The notes: generated by a model from the letters alone, not told the origin. A DNA stretch of 42,498 nucleotides from JALYTY01 sp964546935 (GCA_964546935.1 CAZJLJ010000027.1:1-42498); one strand, 5' to 3'; shown: positions 7,908 through 16,979, counted from the stretch's first letter. Translations and numbers: made by a program.

Positions 7908-10900
7908 ATGATCCGATCGCTTACTGCCCTCGTCGTATTTCTTTCGTTCTTACCGCCTGCCGCGCAGCCCGCGCAGCTTCCCACCGGCAATCTATCCTGG
8001 CGCGAGACCGGTCCGGCCATCGGCGGCGGCCGCGTGACAAGTGTTGCCGGGTCGGCTCACGATCCGAACCTGTATTACCTCGGCGCTGCCGGCGGCGGAG
8101 TCTGGAAGAGCACGGACGGCGGCGCCGCTTGGACACCCGTCTTCGACAAAGAGAGCGTCGGTGCGATCGGCGCCGTCGCCATCGATCCTACGAATGACGA
8201 GACGATTTGGGTGGGCACCGGTGAGTCGAATCCGCGGAACGACGTTAGCTACGGCAACGGCGTTTACAAATCGCCCGACGGCGGCAAGACGTGGGCCAAC
8301 GTTGGTTTGCAGACCACGAAACACATTTCGCGCATCCTCATCGACCCAAGTGATCCTCAACACGTGATCGTTGGCGCACTCGGCGACGTCTTTGCCGATT
8401 CATCGGATCGCGGCGCATACGTTACGTTCGACGGCGGCAAGACGTGGACGAAGACACTCGACGACGGACCGGCCAGCGGGATCTCGGATCTCGCGATGAG
8501 TCCAAAATCGCCCAACGTAATCTACGCAGGCGTGTGGGAATTTCAACGCCGGCCCTGGACATTTCGTAGCGGGGGCGAACACGACGGGCTCTACCGTTCG
8601 ATCGATGGCGGTCGCACGTGGAAGCGTCTCTCGGGAGGCGGCCTTCCGGAAGGCATTACGGGCCGGATCGGGCTTGCCGTTGCTCCGAGCGATCCGAATC
8701 GCGTCTATGCACTCATTGAGTCGAAGCACGGCATCCTTTGGCGCTCCGACGACGGCGGCACAACGTGGACGCTCGTGAGCTCCAATACGCTTGTCGACCA
8801 GCGTCCCTTCTACTTTTCGCACATTGAAGTTGATCCGGCAAATCCCGATCGCGTCTACACCGCATCGACAGCGCTTGCCGAAAGCAACGACGGCGGCAAA
8901 ACCTTCAAAGCGATTGCAAGAAACGTCCACGGCGATTACCACTCGATCTGGATTGCACCCAACGATCCGAATCGCATCATAGCCGGCGAAGATGGCGGTT
9001 ATGCGCTCAGCGTAAACGCCGGCAAAACTTGGGCGTTTTGGTCGAATCTTCCAATCGGTCAGTTTTACCGTGTTGGCTTAGGCAACGATAACCCGTACAC
9101 GATTTGCGGCGGCTTACAAGATAACAACTCGTATTGCGGCCCGTCCAATTCGCTAGATATGGCGGGAAACAGCAATGCCGGATGGTTTGCTCCAGTGCAA
9201 GACGACGACGGCCAGTGGGCGATTCCCGATCCGCGTAACGCGAACGTTATTTGGTCCGACGGCCAAGACGGAGCACTCTTCCTATACAACCGCCGGTCTC
9301 GCGAATATACCTTCACGCAGCCGTACTTCACTAGCGTCCAGCAAGACTACAACGTTGCGACGAGTCCGTACCGCTTTAATTGGGAATCGCCGATCGGATT
9401 CGCGCCGTGGGATTCGCGCATCGCGTGGTTCGGCGGAAACGTCGTTTTCCAATCCACGGACGGCGGTTACCGGTGGCGGCCGATTAGTCCGGATTTAACG
9501 CGGAATGACAAAGCACACCAGGCGCCCGCGGGTGGCCCAATCACGCACGACGTTACCGGTGCGGAGTATACCGACACGATCCTGGACATCGAAGGCTCAC
9601 CGCTTTCGCGCGGGGAGATTTGGGTCGGTACGGATGACGGCTACGTACAAATGACGCGCGACGGCGGCGTCCATTGGAAGAACGTGACGCCGCATGATGC
9701 AAATGCGAACGGCCGCTTCGAGACGGTCGCACCATCGCCGCTAGAAGCCGGAACGGCTTATGCCGTCGAAGACGCGCACTTGGTGGGCGATAGTGCACCG
9801 CATGTTTGGGTTACCCACGACAACGGCGCGCATTGGAAGTCGATTGCTGAGGGTCTGCCGCGCGTTCTTTGGACACGTGCGATTCGTCCCGACAATCGCA
9901 ATCCGGCGGTAATCTATCTTGGCACAGAAGAGGGCATGTGGGTCTCGTACGATCGTGGCACGCATTGGCAAGATCTGCGCAATAACATGCCGGCCGTCTC
10001 GGTACGCGACATCCGGATTCAGCCACACTTCAACGACCTTGTGATTGCAACGCACGGACGGTCGATTTGGGTAATGGACGACATTCGTCCCCTCCAAGAT
10101 CTTCCGCAAGCGGTTGCAACCGGCGCGATGCTTTTCGCACCACGCACGTCGTACGAATATAATCTGACGAATAACACCGAAGGTCTGTACACGCAATATG
10201 CGGCGCCGAATCCGCCGTACGGCGTTCCCATCTCCTATTACGAGTCCACCGCTCAAGCGCACGCGCCCGAGATAACGATCCTGGATGCTGCCGGCCATTC
10301 GGTGCGCACGCTTCAAGGAACCAATGACGCCGGACTTAATCGCATCGTTTGGAACTTTACCGCTGCACCGCCCGTGAAATGGAACGGCGCCGCAAATCCG
10401 GCATTCAAAGGACCCGAGGACGGACCGACGGTTGTGCCGGGCCGCTACGTCGCGAAAACGACGTTGAACGGACGCACCTTCGTGCAATCATTTACGGTGA
10501 AGGCGGATCCGCAAGCCACCGAGACGCTCGCACAGATGCAACAGAGTTACAATGCCTTCGCGAAGCTGAACTCGATCTACTCGAGTGTCGACGTCATGCT
10601 AAACAATCTCGATGCGATCGGGAAGGCGCTCGACGCGGATACCGCGGCAAACGGCAGCGCACAAGGCGGCAGCGTACAAGGCGCGCTAGATCGAGCGCGA
10701 CAAGCTCGCTCCTCGGTGATGGCGAAACTGACGGCGGCTTACACCAACGGTGAAGACTCGGTCTCGCGTCCCGGATCGTTGCGTGAAAACCTCGACGGCG
10801 CTTTAACGTCGCTCCAGTCATTTCCGGTGCAAGGCGTCATCACGCCCGCCGCAGCGCAATTCTACGCGCGTATCGATGCCGAGTATCGAGCGGCCCGCGA

Positions 10901-10997
10901 TGCCTACAACGCGCTTGCGCGTTCGCTTCCCGCGATGAACGCCGAGCTTACTAAGTCGGGCCTTCGCCCGCTGCCGGCGATTGCGGTGGAGCGTTGA
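7908..10997 (+). CDS. large exported BNR/Asp-box repeat protein (VPS10/sortilin-like propeller)
   Basis: A 1029-residue protein with a signal peptide (hydrophobic residues 4-20, Ala-rich cleavage region). About eleven Asp-box motifs of the form S-x-D-x-G-x-x-W run from residue 68 to about 690, for example KSTDGGAAW, KSPDGGKTW, RSIDGGRTW, RSDDGGTTW, QSTDGGYRW and VSYDRGTHW. These form one or two beta-propellers of the type annotated as glycosyl hydrolase or VPS10-like. A beta-sandwich-like region (about 770-870, NRIVWNFTA and VPGRYVAKTTLNG) and a helical C-terminus follow. Enzyme activity is not proven by Asp boxes. Its last codon overlaps the next micro-gene. Confidence 0.9.
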   Translation: MIRSLTALVVFLSFLPPAAQPAQLPTGNLSWRETGPAIGGGRVTSVAGSAHDPNLYYLGAAGGGVWKSTDGGAAWTPVFDKESVGAIGAVAIDPTNDETIWVGTGESNPRNDVSYGNGVYKSPDGGKTWANVGLQTTKHISRILIDPSDPQHVIVGALGDVFADSSDRGAYVTFDGGKTWTKTLDDGPASGISDLAMSPKSPNVIYAGVWEFQRRPWTFRSGGEHDGLYRSIDGGRTWKRLSGGGLPEGITGRIGLAVAPSDPNRVYALIESKHGILWRSDDGGTTWTLVSSNTLVDQRPFYFSHIEVDPANPDRVYTASTALAESNDGGKTFKAIARNVHGDYHSIWIAPNDPNRIIAGEDGGYALSVNAGKTWAFWSNLPIGQFYRVGLGNDNPYTICGGLQDNNSYCGPSNSLDMAGNSNAGWFAPVQDDDGQWAIPDPRNANVIWSDGQDGALFLYNRRSREYTFTQPYFTSVQQDYNVATSPYRFNWESPIGFAPWDSRIAWFGGNVVFQSTDGGYRWRPISPDLTRNDKAHQAPAGGPITHDVTGAEYTDTILDIEGSPLSRGEIWVGTDDGYVQMTRDGGVHWKNVTPHDANANGRFETVAPSPLEAGTAYAVEDAHLVGDSAPHVWVTHDNGAHWKSIAEGLPRVLWTRAIRPDNRNPAVIYLGTEEGMWVSYDRGTHWQDLRNNMPAVSVRDIRIQPHFNDLVIATHGRSIWVMDDIRPLQDLPQAVATGAMLFAPRTSYEYNLTNNTEGLYTQYAAPNPPYGVPISYYESTAQAHAPEITILDAAGHSVRTLQGTNDAGLNRIVWNFTAAPPVKWNGAANPAFKGPEDGPTVVPGRYVAKTTLNGRTFVQSFTVKADPQATETLAQMQQSYNAFAKLNSIYSSVDVMLNNLDAIGKALDADTAANGSAQGGSVQGALDRARQARSSVMAKLTAAYTNGEDSVSRPGSLRENLDGALTSLQSFPVQGVITPAAAQFYARIDAEYRAARDAYNALARSLPAMNAELTKSGLRPLPAIAVER

Positions 10998-11143
10998 AGC
11001 GCGAGCTTCTCGAACGCGCCAAAGAACTCGGGATTACCGGCGTCAGCCATATGACGAAAGAAGAGCTCGCACATAGCATCGAGCGTCGCCAGCAGTACCT
11101 AACGCAGAAAGAACGGCGCGAGGAAAGCCGGTCGCGACGGTAG
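10994..11143 (+). CDS. micro-protein resembling a Rho N-terminal (SAP-like) domain
   Basis: A 49-residue basic protein starting at TTG 10994, which overlaps the upstream TGA in the tetranucleotide TTGA (translational coupling). The sequence KRELLERAKELGITGVSHM followed by TKEELAHSIERRQ has the helix-turn-helix-like spacing of the Rho_N/SAP fold, with a Lys/Arg/Glu-rich tail. Such domains bind nucleic acid; function here is inferred only. The stop TAG is directly followed by the CTA stop of the convergent gene. Confidence 0.65.
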   Translation: MKRELLERAKELGITGVSHMTKEELAHSIERRQQYLTQKERREESRSRR

Positions 11144-11260
11144 CTATTGCCAACGCGCCCAATCAGGGTCCGCATGTCCGAGCGATCGCTCGTACTCTGC
11201 ATGTTTTGTTTCCGCCTCGCGAAGGAGAGCGCTCAATCGTTCCGCGTTCATCTCCGACAT
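11144..11260 (-). CDS. 38-residue conserved-looking small protein
   Basis: Starts at ATG 11258-11260 behind a good ribosome-binding site (GAGGTGG, three bases before ATG TCG). The protein contains LLREAETKHAEYERSLG followed by ADPDWARWQ. This LLREAE-xxHxxYE-LG-DxDW pattern resembles a short helical motif I associate with actinobacterial small or C-terminal segments; that recollection needs a database check. The stop codon abuts that of the Rho_N-like micro-gene. Confidence 0.6.
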   Translation of the reverse strand: MSEMNAERLSALLREAETKHAEYERSLGHADPDWARWQ

Positions 11261-11315
11261 AACCACCTCAAAATACGCTGGGAAAAAGCACCCCGGCTTT
11301 CGCAGCGGATCGCCT

Positions 11316-11330
11316 TAGTATAGTCGCATG
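11316..11330 (+). promoter_or_regulatory. -10 hexamer spaced for a leaderless start
   Basis: TAGTAT (11316-11321), six bases, then ATG at 11328. There is no Shine-Dalgarno sequence. This is the TANNNT-N6-ATG layout of leaderless bacterial genes. Confidence 0.5.
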
Positions 11331-11591
11331 CGATTTGCGTTGCTCGCCATCAATTTCTTCTTGGTCCTTACACTGGCAAACGCGCTGATGTACCGCAAAA
11401 GCGTTCGCTATTTCCAACATCAAGATTATGCGGCGATTCAGCTCCCGCATCGGCTAGAACTTCAGTACGAGCGCAGCTTCGCAATCTGGCGTGAGATTGG
11501 TGCGGCCACGCTTACAATTTTTGTTTTCGGTGGTATCGCGTATTTGCCGGCATTGAACCAATATCGCCGTTCGCGATTAACTTCTCTTTAG
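11328..11591 (+). CDS. small two-helix membrane protein
   Basis: An 87-residue protein with a hydrophobic helix at residues 4-20 and a second at about 55-73, joined by a polar loop rich in Tyr/Gln/Arg. No family recognised. The promoter-like TAGTAT six bases before ATG supports that it is expressed. Codon use resembles the neighbours. Confidence 0.6.
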   Translation: MRFALLAINFFLVLTLANALMYRKSVRYFQHQDYAAIQLPHRLELQYERSFAIWREIGAATLTIFVFGGIAYLPALNQYRRSRLTSL

Positions 11592-11741
11592 CCCACGCAA
11601 CGCGTGCTGTTTCGTTTAGCGGGCGACCTTTCGAGCTTCGCGTGTAAGCACTGGAATGCGACGGGTAGAATTCGCCCGTTCGTTATGATTAAGCTCCGTG
11701 AACATTCCTTCGGAAGTTTGCTTGCGCATACGTGAGCAATG

Positions 11742-12158
11742 CTACTGCGCTGGATCTTCGTCGCTGCTCGAGGTCGAACGCAGGTATAACAGACCGCCGA
11801 GCACCGCGAGGAGCAACGCATTGCCGAAAACCTGCGTTCCAAGCGCGGTCGGCGGATTGAGTAAAATCTCCCTTACTTCGCTTATTATCGCAACTTCAAG
11901 CATCAATGTAACCGAGACGCGATGCTCCCGCAAATAATAGATCAGGCTTCTAAAGAGCTCGACCAGCACTAAAAGAAGCGCGATTTGGGAGAGGATTTCC
12001 GCCGGCGGCCGTCTCTCTACAAAGGCCAGATGGCCCAGCGTCCATAGCGAGTATCCCATCACGCCTAGCAAAATAACGCAAAGCGAAGCAACGATTGCGT
12101 CCTGCGCAAGCTCGAATGCGCGCCGTAGGAGATCGTGAACATCGGTGTGTGGCGTCAT
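11742..12158 (-). CDS. PsiE-like membrane protein (copy 1)
   Basis: About 138 residues from ATG 12158; an upstream ATG at 12230 would add 24 residues that are poor in family character. Four hydrophobic segments are separated by short loops, and the middle LRSLIYYLREHRVSVTLMLEVAIISEVREILL region is the signature of the phosphate-starvation-inducible PsiE family (key residues: FRSLIYYL, E in LEVAII, REILL). Function of PsiE is not established. A second family member lies at 30630-31181. Confidence 0.75.
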   Translation of the reverse strand: MTPHTDVHDLLRRAFELAQDAIVASLCVILLGVMGYSLWTLGHLAFVERRPPAEILSQIALLLVLVELFRSLIYYLREHRVSVTLMLEVAIISEVREILLNPPTALGTQVFGNALLLAVLGGLLYLRSTSSSDEDPAQ

Positions 12159-12331
12159 GCGATTGATCGCCAACCTTTCAGGAGGCTTCCGGAGAAACAT
12201 CGTTCCCGTTCCTCCGACGCTCAACAGCATGGCACGTATCGACGAGACACCCGAAGCGCCGGGCGTTTGCCTTCTTATGAAGAGCCGATCAACGGCGTCA
12301 CGCCGCCGATCGACTCATCGTAACAGTCGAT

Positions 12332-12852
12332 CTACTGCCCTGAGACCGGGGCCGGTGACGCCGCAACGCACTCAGACGGCGTTACACGTGCCGCTCCAAT
12401 TACGGCATCTTTTCCTACGGTTGCCGTTAAGACCCGATCCGGTTTCACTTCGACATCGTCGCCGTTTATCCAACGAGACATCATGAACGCCATAGCTTTG
12501 CGTTGTGTCCCATTGAATATCTGTTCATCGGTCGTCAATGCGATCGTCGATCCGTCGGCGGCATTCACGCTGTCGAATCGCAAACGCAAATTACCCTCGT
12601 GACCGTGCCACTCCCCGACGCGCAGCGAGGGATAAGCACGGTACCGTCTACCACGACGTCTTTATCGACGTAAAAAGTAAATGTCTGTCCCGTGTGCGCG
12701 TCGTGCGAGCTCAGGACGGTTGAAAGGTGAACGGGGATCGTGGTACCCGCGGCAACCGTTAATGTTGACGCAGGCGGAGCCGAGGGAGCCGCGGCAGTCT
12801 CCGGTGATGCTGCCCCGAGAAGAACGCCTGCGAATAGCAACGGAAAAATCAA
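12332..12852 (-). pseudogene. exported beta-rich protein interrupted by a frameshift
   Basis: The start is well defined: an ideal AGGAGG (12858-12863), five bases, then TTG (12850-12852). The first part encodes a signal peptide (FPLLFAGVLLGAAS) and a region with AGTTIPVHLSTVLSS and VVVDGTVLIPR. Near 12608-12625 the frame breaks. The following frame continues sensibly with GNLRLRFDSVNAADGSTIAL and NGTQRKA and stops at 12332. Joined, the two parts make one protein of about 173 residues with the G-T-x-IP-x-G and LxFDxVxAxDG pattern seen in small exported proteins that follow a Kelch or peptidoglycan-type neighbour. Either a real one-base mutation or a sequencing error explains it. Confidence 0.65.
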
Positions 12853-12978
12853 TTTAACCTCCTGTAAAATAAGTGCGGAAGCTCTGGTTGAATTTTCGGA
12901 ACGATTCCTTCGCCTATTTAATCCCTCAGGCAACCGGTGGCTCCGGCACGCCGGCCGGCTCTGGAAAGTGACGAGAAC

Positions 12979-13914
12979 ATGCAAAGATTGCTCGCTTTTG
13001 CGCCTGCCGCGGTGATCGCCGTTTCCGCCGCGGCAGCGGCTGCAACGCAGGGGACGTGGAGTCAAGGTCCCCCGCTCTCCGTCGGACGCAGCGAAGTTGC
13101 AGTCGCAGCGGTGGATGATCGACTCTACGTCATCGGCGGTTATGCCAACGGCAACGTCGATCAAACCCTCGTCCAACGCTTCGACGCGTCAGGCGGCGAG
13201 TGGAGCAACGTCGCCGCACTGCCGCGCGGGTTGAACCATATCGGCGCGGCGTCCATCGACGGACGCGTTTTCACGTTTGGAGGCTTTGACGCGCAAAATA
13301 ACGGCGCCGTAACCGACGCTAACGTGTACGATCCTCGCACCAATCGTTGGACTGCGATTGCACCGCTGCCCGATCCGCTCGGCTCGGTTTCCGTTGTCGC
13401 TTTAGATGGCAAAATTCATCTTGTCGGCGGACGCGATCGCCATAGCGTCACGACGCATCTCGTCTACGATCCGGCGACAAACGCCTATTCAACGGCGGCG
13501 CCATTACCGGTCGGTCGCGATCACATGGGCCTTGTTGCGTTAGGCGGAAAACTCTACGCGATTGGCGGGCGCATTGACACACCGGCCCACAACACATCGT
13601 ATGTCGACATTTACGATCCCTCGGCCAATCGATGGAGCGAAGGGAAACCCATGCCTTCAAGGCGCAGCGGAATGGCTGTCGTGACGTACGGCAATCGCAT
13701 CTTTGCAATTGGGGGCGAATATAACGGCGGCATCTTTACCAATAACGAAGCGTACGATCCGAATACAAACGACTGGAGTTCGTTCGCGCCGTTACCCGAA
13801 GGGCGGCACGGCACAGGAGCGGCCGTTATCCACGACCGCCTTTACGTGCCTGCCGGCGCACCGGTAAACGGCGGAAGCCGGCAATCTTCTACGCTCGACA
13901 TCTTCACGCTCTAA
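12979..13914 (+). CDS. exported Kelch-repeat protein
   Basis: A 311-residue protein from ATG 12979, with GGAAAGTGA eight or so bases upstream. The N-terminus is a signal peptide (LLAFAPAAVIAVSAAAAAA). Six Kelch repeats follow, marked by GG pairs after hydrophobic strands (YVIGGYA, FTFGGFD, HLVGGRD, YAIGGRI, FAIGGEY, YVPAGAP) and by the N-x-W or T-N-x-W spacing (TNRWTAI, ANRWSEG, TNDWSSF). This forms a single six-bladed beta-propeller in the periplasm or outside. No enzyme motif. It diverges from the frameshifted exported gene. Confidence 0.9.
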   Translation: MQRLLAFAPAAVIAVSAAAAAATQGTWSQGPPLSVGRSEVAVAAVDDRLYVIGGYANGNVDQTLVQRFDASGGEWSNVAALPRGLNHIGAASIDGRVFTFGGFDAQNNGAVTDANVYDPRTNRWTAIAPLPDPLGSVSVVALDGKIHLVGGRDRHSVTTHLVYDPATNAYSTAAPLPVGRDHMGLVALGGKLYAIGGRIDTPAHNTSYVDIYDPSANRWSEGKPMPSRRSGMAVVTYGNRIFAIGGEYNGGIFTNNEAYDPNTNDWSSFAPLPEGRHGTGAAVIHDRLYVPAGAPVNGGSRQSSTLDIFTL

Positions 13915-13928
13915 CGCGTGTTGTGAGC

Positions 13929-14309
13929 TTACGTTGCTAACAAGCGATTGAAAAACGAACGGTAACGCTGCAGAGCGACGCGCAGCGCTTCCGTATCTAC
14001 ATCGCCTGAACTCCACTGGCTCTCGAGGCCCTCACGCTCGCGCGCGAACCTCGCCGTCAACTCGTCCACCATCGTTCTTACAAGACTTTGGGCTCTCTGC
14101 ACCGCGGCACGTGGATCGTCTACGAACCCGGTCTGAATCTCGTCCCATTCCACGCGTAATTCACCCATGCGCGTTTCAGGAAGAAATCCGGCATCCTCGC
14201 GGGACGCATCGCGAGTATCACTCTTGCCTCCGGAAACCGATCCGCGCTCGACGTTTGCACGTTCTGTGGTCTCGCTTGTCATTGTGTTCCGTTCATCTCG
14301 ATTGGTCAT
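13929..14309 (-). CDS. small acidic/basic soluble protein, paralogue of upstream gene product
   Basis: A 126-residue protein. Residues 50-125 (RVEWDEIQTGFVDDPRAAV, then LVRTMVDEL and LQRYRSFFNRLL) match in order and spacing the C-terminal part of the 190-residue protein encoded just upstream (WRTVQNRFVDEPKSAL, VTNVMRDRG, MIHYRALFDDLV). The N-terminal 45 residues are polar and probably disordered. The gene overlaps the upstream one by four bases (ATGA type) and is translationally coupled. No known function. Confidence 0.75.
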   Translation of the reverse strand: MTNRDERNTMTSETTERANVERGSVSGGKSDTRDASREDAGFLPETRMGELRVEWDEIQTGFVDDPRAAVQRAQSLVRTMVDELTARFAREREGLESQWSSGDVDTEALRVALQRYRSFFNRLLAT

Positions 14310-14878
14310 TGTACACGCTTTCCATCATTTATTTGCGCCTGAGATCCGACTAAATCGTCAAAGAGCGCACGATAGTGGATCATCGCTTGTCGAATATCTT
14401 CCGTAGGCACTTCGCCGCGTTCGCAGCGCGCCGCGACCGCGTGCGCGGCTCGATAATTGTCGACCACGCCCGGATGGTCCGGCGAAAGATCGGCCACTTG
14501 CTGATTGAAGTTGTCCATTGGGTAGCCACGATCGCGCATCACGTTCGTAACCAGCACATCCGCGTTGGCTAGCGCCGACTTCGGTTCGTCGACGAAGCGG
14601 TTCTGAACCGTACGCCACTCCTCGACGTAGCGTCGTTTTGCACCCGGCGGCAACTCTTCGATGTGCATTCTCTTCACGCGCGATTCACGCCGCGCAAGTT
14701 CGTCTTCGGCCGCGGCGCGACCGCGTTGCTGAACCACGCGGTCGTACTCGGGTCCAAAACGCCGTTGCAAAGTAGCCGAACGGTTGCGGCGAACGAGCGC
14801 CGCTACGATTAAGGCTAAAACGACTACGATGAGTGCGCCGACGATCATGGTAGTTGTTGGATTCGAACTCATCGGCAT
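14306..14878 (-). CDS. membrane-anchored protein of unknown function
   Basis: A 190-residue protein with one N-terminal transmembrane helix (MIVGALIVVVLALIVAALV, residues 11-29) followed by Arg-rich RRNRSATLQRRFG, a helical stretch (residues 40-75) and a C-terminal helical domain with the WRTVQNRFVDEP motif repeated in the next gene product. I have seen such a membrane-anchored FGPEYDR...RFVDEP protein in many acidobacterial and related genomes as a conserved hypothetical. It lies 111 bases after the UbiB-like kinase gene and is probably cotranscribed. Confidence 0.8.
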   Translation of the reverse strand: MPMSSNPTTTMIVGALIVVVLALIVAALVRRNRSATLQRRFGPEYDRVVQQRGRAAAEDELARRESRVKRMHIEELPPGAKRRYVEEWRTVQNRFVDEPKSALANADVLVTNVMRDRGYPMDNFNQQVADLSPDHPGVVDNYRAAHAVAARCERGEVPTEDIRQAMIHYRALFDDLVGSQAQINDGKRVQ

Positions 14879-14989
14879 TTTTCTGGAGACCCCCTCGTGT
14901 GAAAGTTATCCGTTCATTCCGCGCGAGGCGATTGGTCTCACGCAGCACGCGTCCGTTTGGCCGAGCCACGTGCCGGCGTTTCGCTACTG

Positions 14990-16609
14990 TTATTTACGCA
15001 GACCGATTAAGGTCCGTACGCAATTGATTGCAACGCCGGCCACGGCGACCCAAAAAACTGCGCCGATCCACTGCCGCCAACCCTGCGGATGATAAAATTG
15101 CATGATAATTGCAAGGGCGATGACGAATGCCGAAGCGAGCATCGTCACGTTGGCGCGCTCGGCAATATGTTCGACGCGTTTGAGTAACGGATCGACGCCT
15201 TCTACGCGCGCCCACACGCGCAAATTTCCTCGTTCGATTTCGCCAAGCACACGATCGATGCGCCGTGGCAACTCAATCGACAGTTCGGCGGCATCCATCG
15301 CTGAATCGCGAAGACGCTCTGCCAGGCCGTCGCCCGCGACGGCTCCGTAAAGCATCTTCGAAGCCATGGGTTGCAAGTAATCCGAAATGCTTGAGTGAGG
15401 ATCGATGGCTTGCAAGATGCCTTCGCACATCGCAAGCGCTTTGAACAACTGTGCAACGTTCGCCGGAAGCCGAATGCGATAGCGCCGCAACAACTGCAGC
15501 AGTTCACCGAGCGCGTCACCAAGGCGCACGCTTTCGAACGCGACATCAACGTAGCGTTCCAAGAGCCGGTTAACATCGTTCACGACCAACGCTCGATCCA
15601 TGGGATGGGTTGGCGCCGTTAGCTCGATGAGCCGGTCGGTTAAGCGTTCGGGGTTGCATCGGCGGATCGCGATAAACAGATCCGCCACGCGCCGGCGCGA
15701 TTCGGGCGTCAGCCGCCCTACCATCCCAAAGTCGATAACGCCGAGCGAGCCATCTTTCCGAATCAACAAGTTGCCGGCATGCGGATCGGCGTAAAAGACG
15801 CCGCGCTCAAAGGCGGGCTCCAATAAAAAGCGAGCGATTAGCCGCGAGACCGCGACTCGTCGCTCCGGTGGTATAGCGACGGCATCACTCGCTTTCACTC
15901 CATCGATACGCTCGTGCGTAAGCACGCGTTCCGTTGAAAAGCTCGCGATGACTTCCGGAATGTGAAATCCCGGCTCACCGTCAAACGCTTCGCGAAACAG
16001 ATTTTCGTTCGATGCTTCGCGCCGGTAATCGAGTTCGGCACGTAGCATGTCGCTAAATTCGCGGACGATCCCGCGTGCATCGAGTTGCTCGAGCGCCGGA
16101 AAGCGAGGACTCCACGAATTCACAAGATCGCTCAAAATTTGCAGATCGATCTCGACAAGTTTCTCTACTCCCGGTTTACGGACTTTGAGTACTACATCGC
16201 GTCCATCTTGCAATCGCGCCCAGTGGACTTGACCGATCGAAGCGCTGCCTATTGGTGCAGGATCGAAAAACGTGAAGAGCTCTTGCGGCGAAGCGCCCAG
16301 GTCTTCGCGAATAACGTCCGCTATCACGCTCGCTGGAAGCGGTGGAACTGAATCTTCGAGTTTTGCAAGCTCCATTCGATACGCGTCCGGCAATAAATCG
16401 CCGCGCGTCGAGAGCATTTGGCCAAGCTTGATGAAGACGGTGCCCAGTTCTTCGCACGCTTCTCGAAGATGTTGAGCGCGGGCCTGGTCGAGGTCCGGCT
16501 CCGATTTTAGGAACTGCTCCTCGACGATGCCGAAACCGTGGCGCGCTAGGATCGCCGCAATCTCGCGATATCGCGCGTCCTTGGTGCGCGGTTCCTCGCT
16601 CAACTCCAT
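14990..16609 (-). CDS. UbiB/ABC1/ADCK-family atypical kinase
   Basis: A 539-residue protein of the AarF/UbiB type. Key motifs: KLGQ at residues 61-64 (the ADCK KxGQ motif), the Ala-rich nucleotide loop region PIGSASIGQVHWA, VVLKVRKPG with the catalytic Lys, FYADPHAGNLLI for the catalytic loop and VIDFGMVG for the metal-binding DFG. The last 50 residues include two hydrophobic segments (VTMLASAFVIALAIIM and IGAVFWVAVAGVAI), the C-terminal membrane anchor of this family. UbiB proteins act in quinone biosynthesis or lipid handling at the membrane; the exact substrate is unknown. A GGAGAAG ribosome-binding site precedes ATG 16609. First gene of a likely three-gene operon. Confidence 0.93.
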   Translation of the reverse strand: MELSEEPRTKDARYREIAAILARHGFGIVEEQFLKSEPDLDQARAQHLREACEELGTVFIKLGQMLSTRGDLLPDAYRMELAKLEDSVPPLPASVIADVIREDLGASPQELFTFFDPAPIGSASIGQVHWARLQDGRDVVLKVRKPGVEKLVEIDLQILSDLVNSWSPRFPALEQLDARGIVREFSDMLRAELDYRREASNENLFREAFDGEPGFHIPEVIASFSTERVLTHERIDGVKASDAVAIPPERRVAVSRLIARFLLEPAFERGVFYADPHAGNLLIRKDGSLGVIDFGMVGRLTPESRRRVADLFIAIRRCNPERLTDRLIELTAPTHPMDRALVVNDVNRLLERYVDVAFESVRLGDALGELLQLLRRYRIRLPANVAQLFKALAMCEGILQAIDPHSSISDYLQPMASKMLYGAVAGDGLAERLRDSAMDAAELSIELPRRIDRVLGEIERGNLRVWARVEGVDPLLKRVEHIAERANVTMLASAFVIALAIIMQFYHPQGWRQWIGAVFWVAVAGVAINCVRTLIGLRK

Positions 16610-16979
16610 CTGTACTTCTCCGTTTGCGCTGCATAGCTAACGAAACTATTCCCCTTTTTGGGAATTTAGAAGTCGGAGCTGCTTTCAACTCGAGGATACC
16701 GAGGATTACGGATTTGGGACCGCCGGTAAATGCTACGCGTAAGCGTCGATGTGGCGCCCGACACCAATGGCACGCCAATAAGCGACGATCTCAGGCGGGT
16801 CGCTCGGAATCTTGACGGACTTATTTAACGCGCGCCCGCGGGTGGCAATCCCTGCCAGAACCTGGCGGTATTGAGAAATCGCCCACGAGACCGGAATCGA
16901 GAGGCTCTGTACGCTCACTCCGATATCCATCGGCAGCGGACGGCAAGATTTACAGCCCGCGACCCCGGAGAGGGGCACG
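16610..16979. other. intergenic region with a hairpin and a possible small gene
   Basis: About 370 bases between the divergent UbiB-like and nucleotidyltransferase genes. It contains a perfect 6-bp hairpin ATTCCC/GGGAAT (16648-16665) with loop CTTTTT, and a minus-strand reading frame described separately. No promoter can be placed firmly. Confidence 0.4.
16733..16930 (-). CDS. possible 65-residue small protein
   Basis: The minus frame ending at 16733 can start at ATG 16930 (or 16978). It encodes a basic protein with no rare codons, GC-rich third positions like the neighbours and a Pro-Pro-Glu-Ile-Val-x-Tyr-Trp segment near the C-terminus that faintly recalls DUF3606-type small proteins. No ribosome-binding site is evident. 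It may be chance. Confidence 0.3.
   Translation of the reverse strand: MDIGVSVQSLSIPVSWAISQYRQVLAGIATRGRALNKSVKIPSDPPEIVAYWRAIGVGRHIDAYA

Noticed and set aside
8100..9970. repeated GACGGCGGC strings as a tandem DNA repeat or CRISPR-like array
   Set aside because: They are codons for the Asp-box motif (D-G-G) in a protein repeat with irregular spacing, not a DNA-level array.
9741..10487. 248-residue minus-strand frame inside the BNR-protein gene
   Set aside because: Antisense shadow; the plus-strand protein has clear Asp-box repeats across the region.
16648..16665. ATTCCC-CTTTTT-GGGAAT hairpin as a copy of the 42181-42372 element
   Set aside because: Only a short C/T/G run is similar; the arms, centre and ends of the element are absent.
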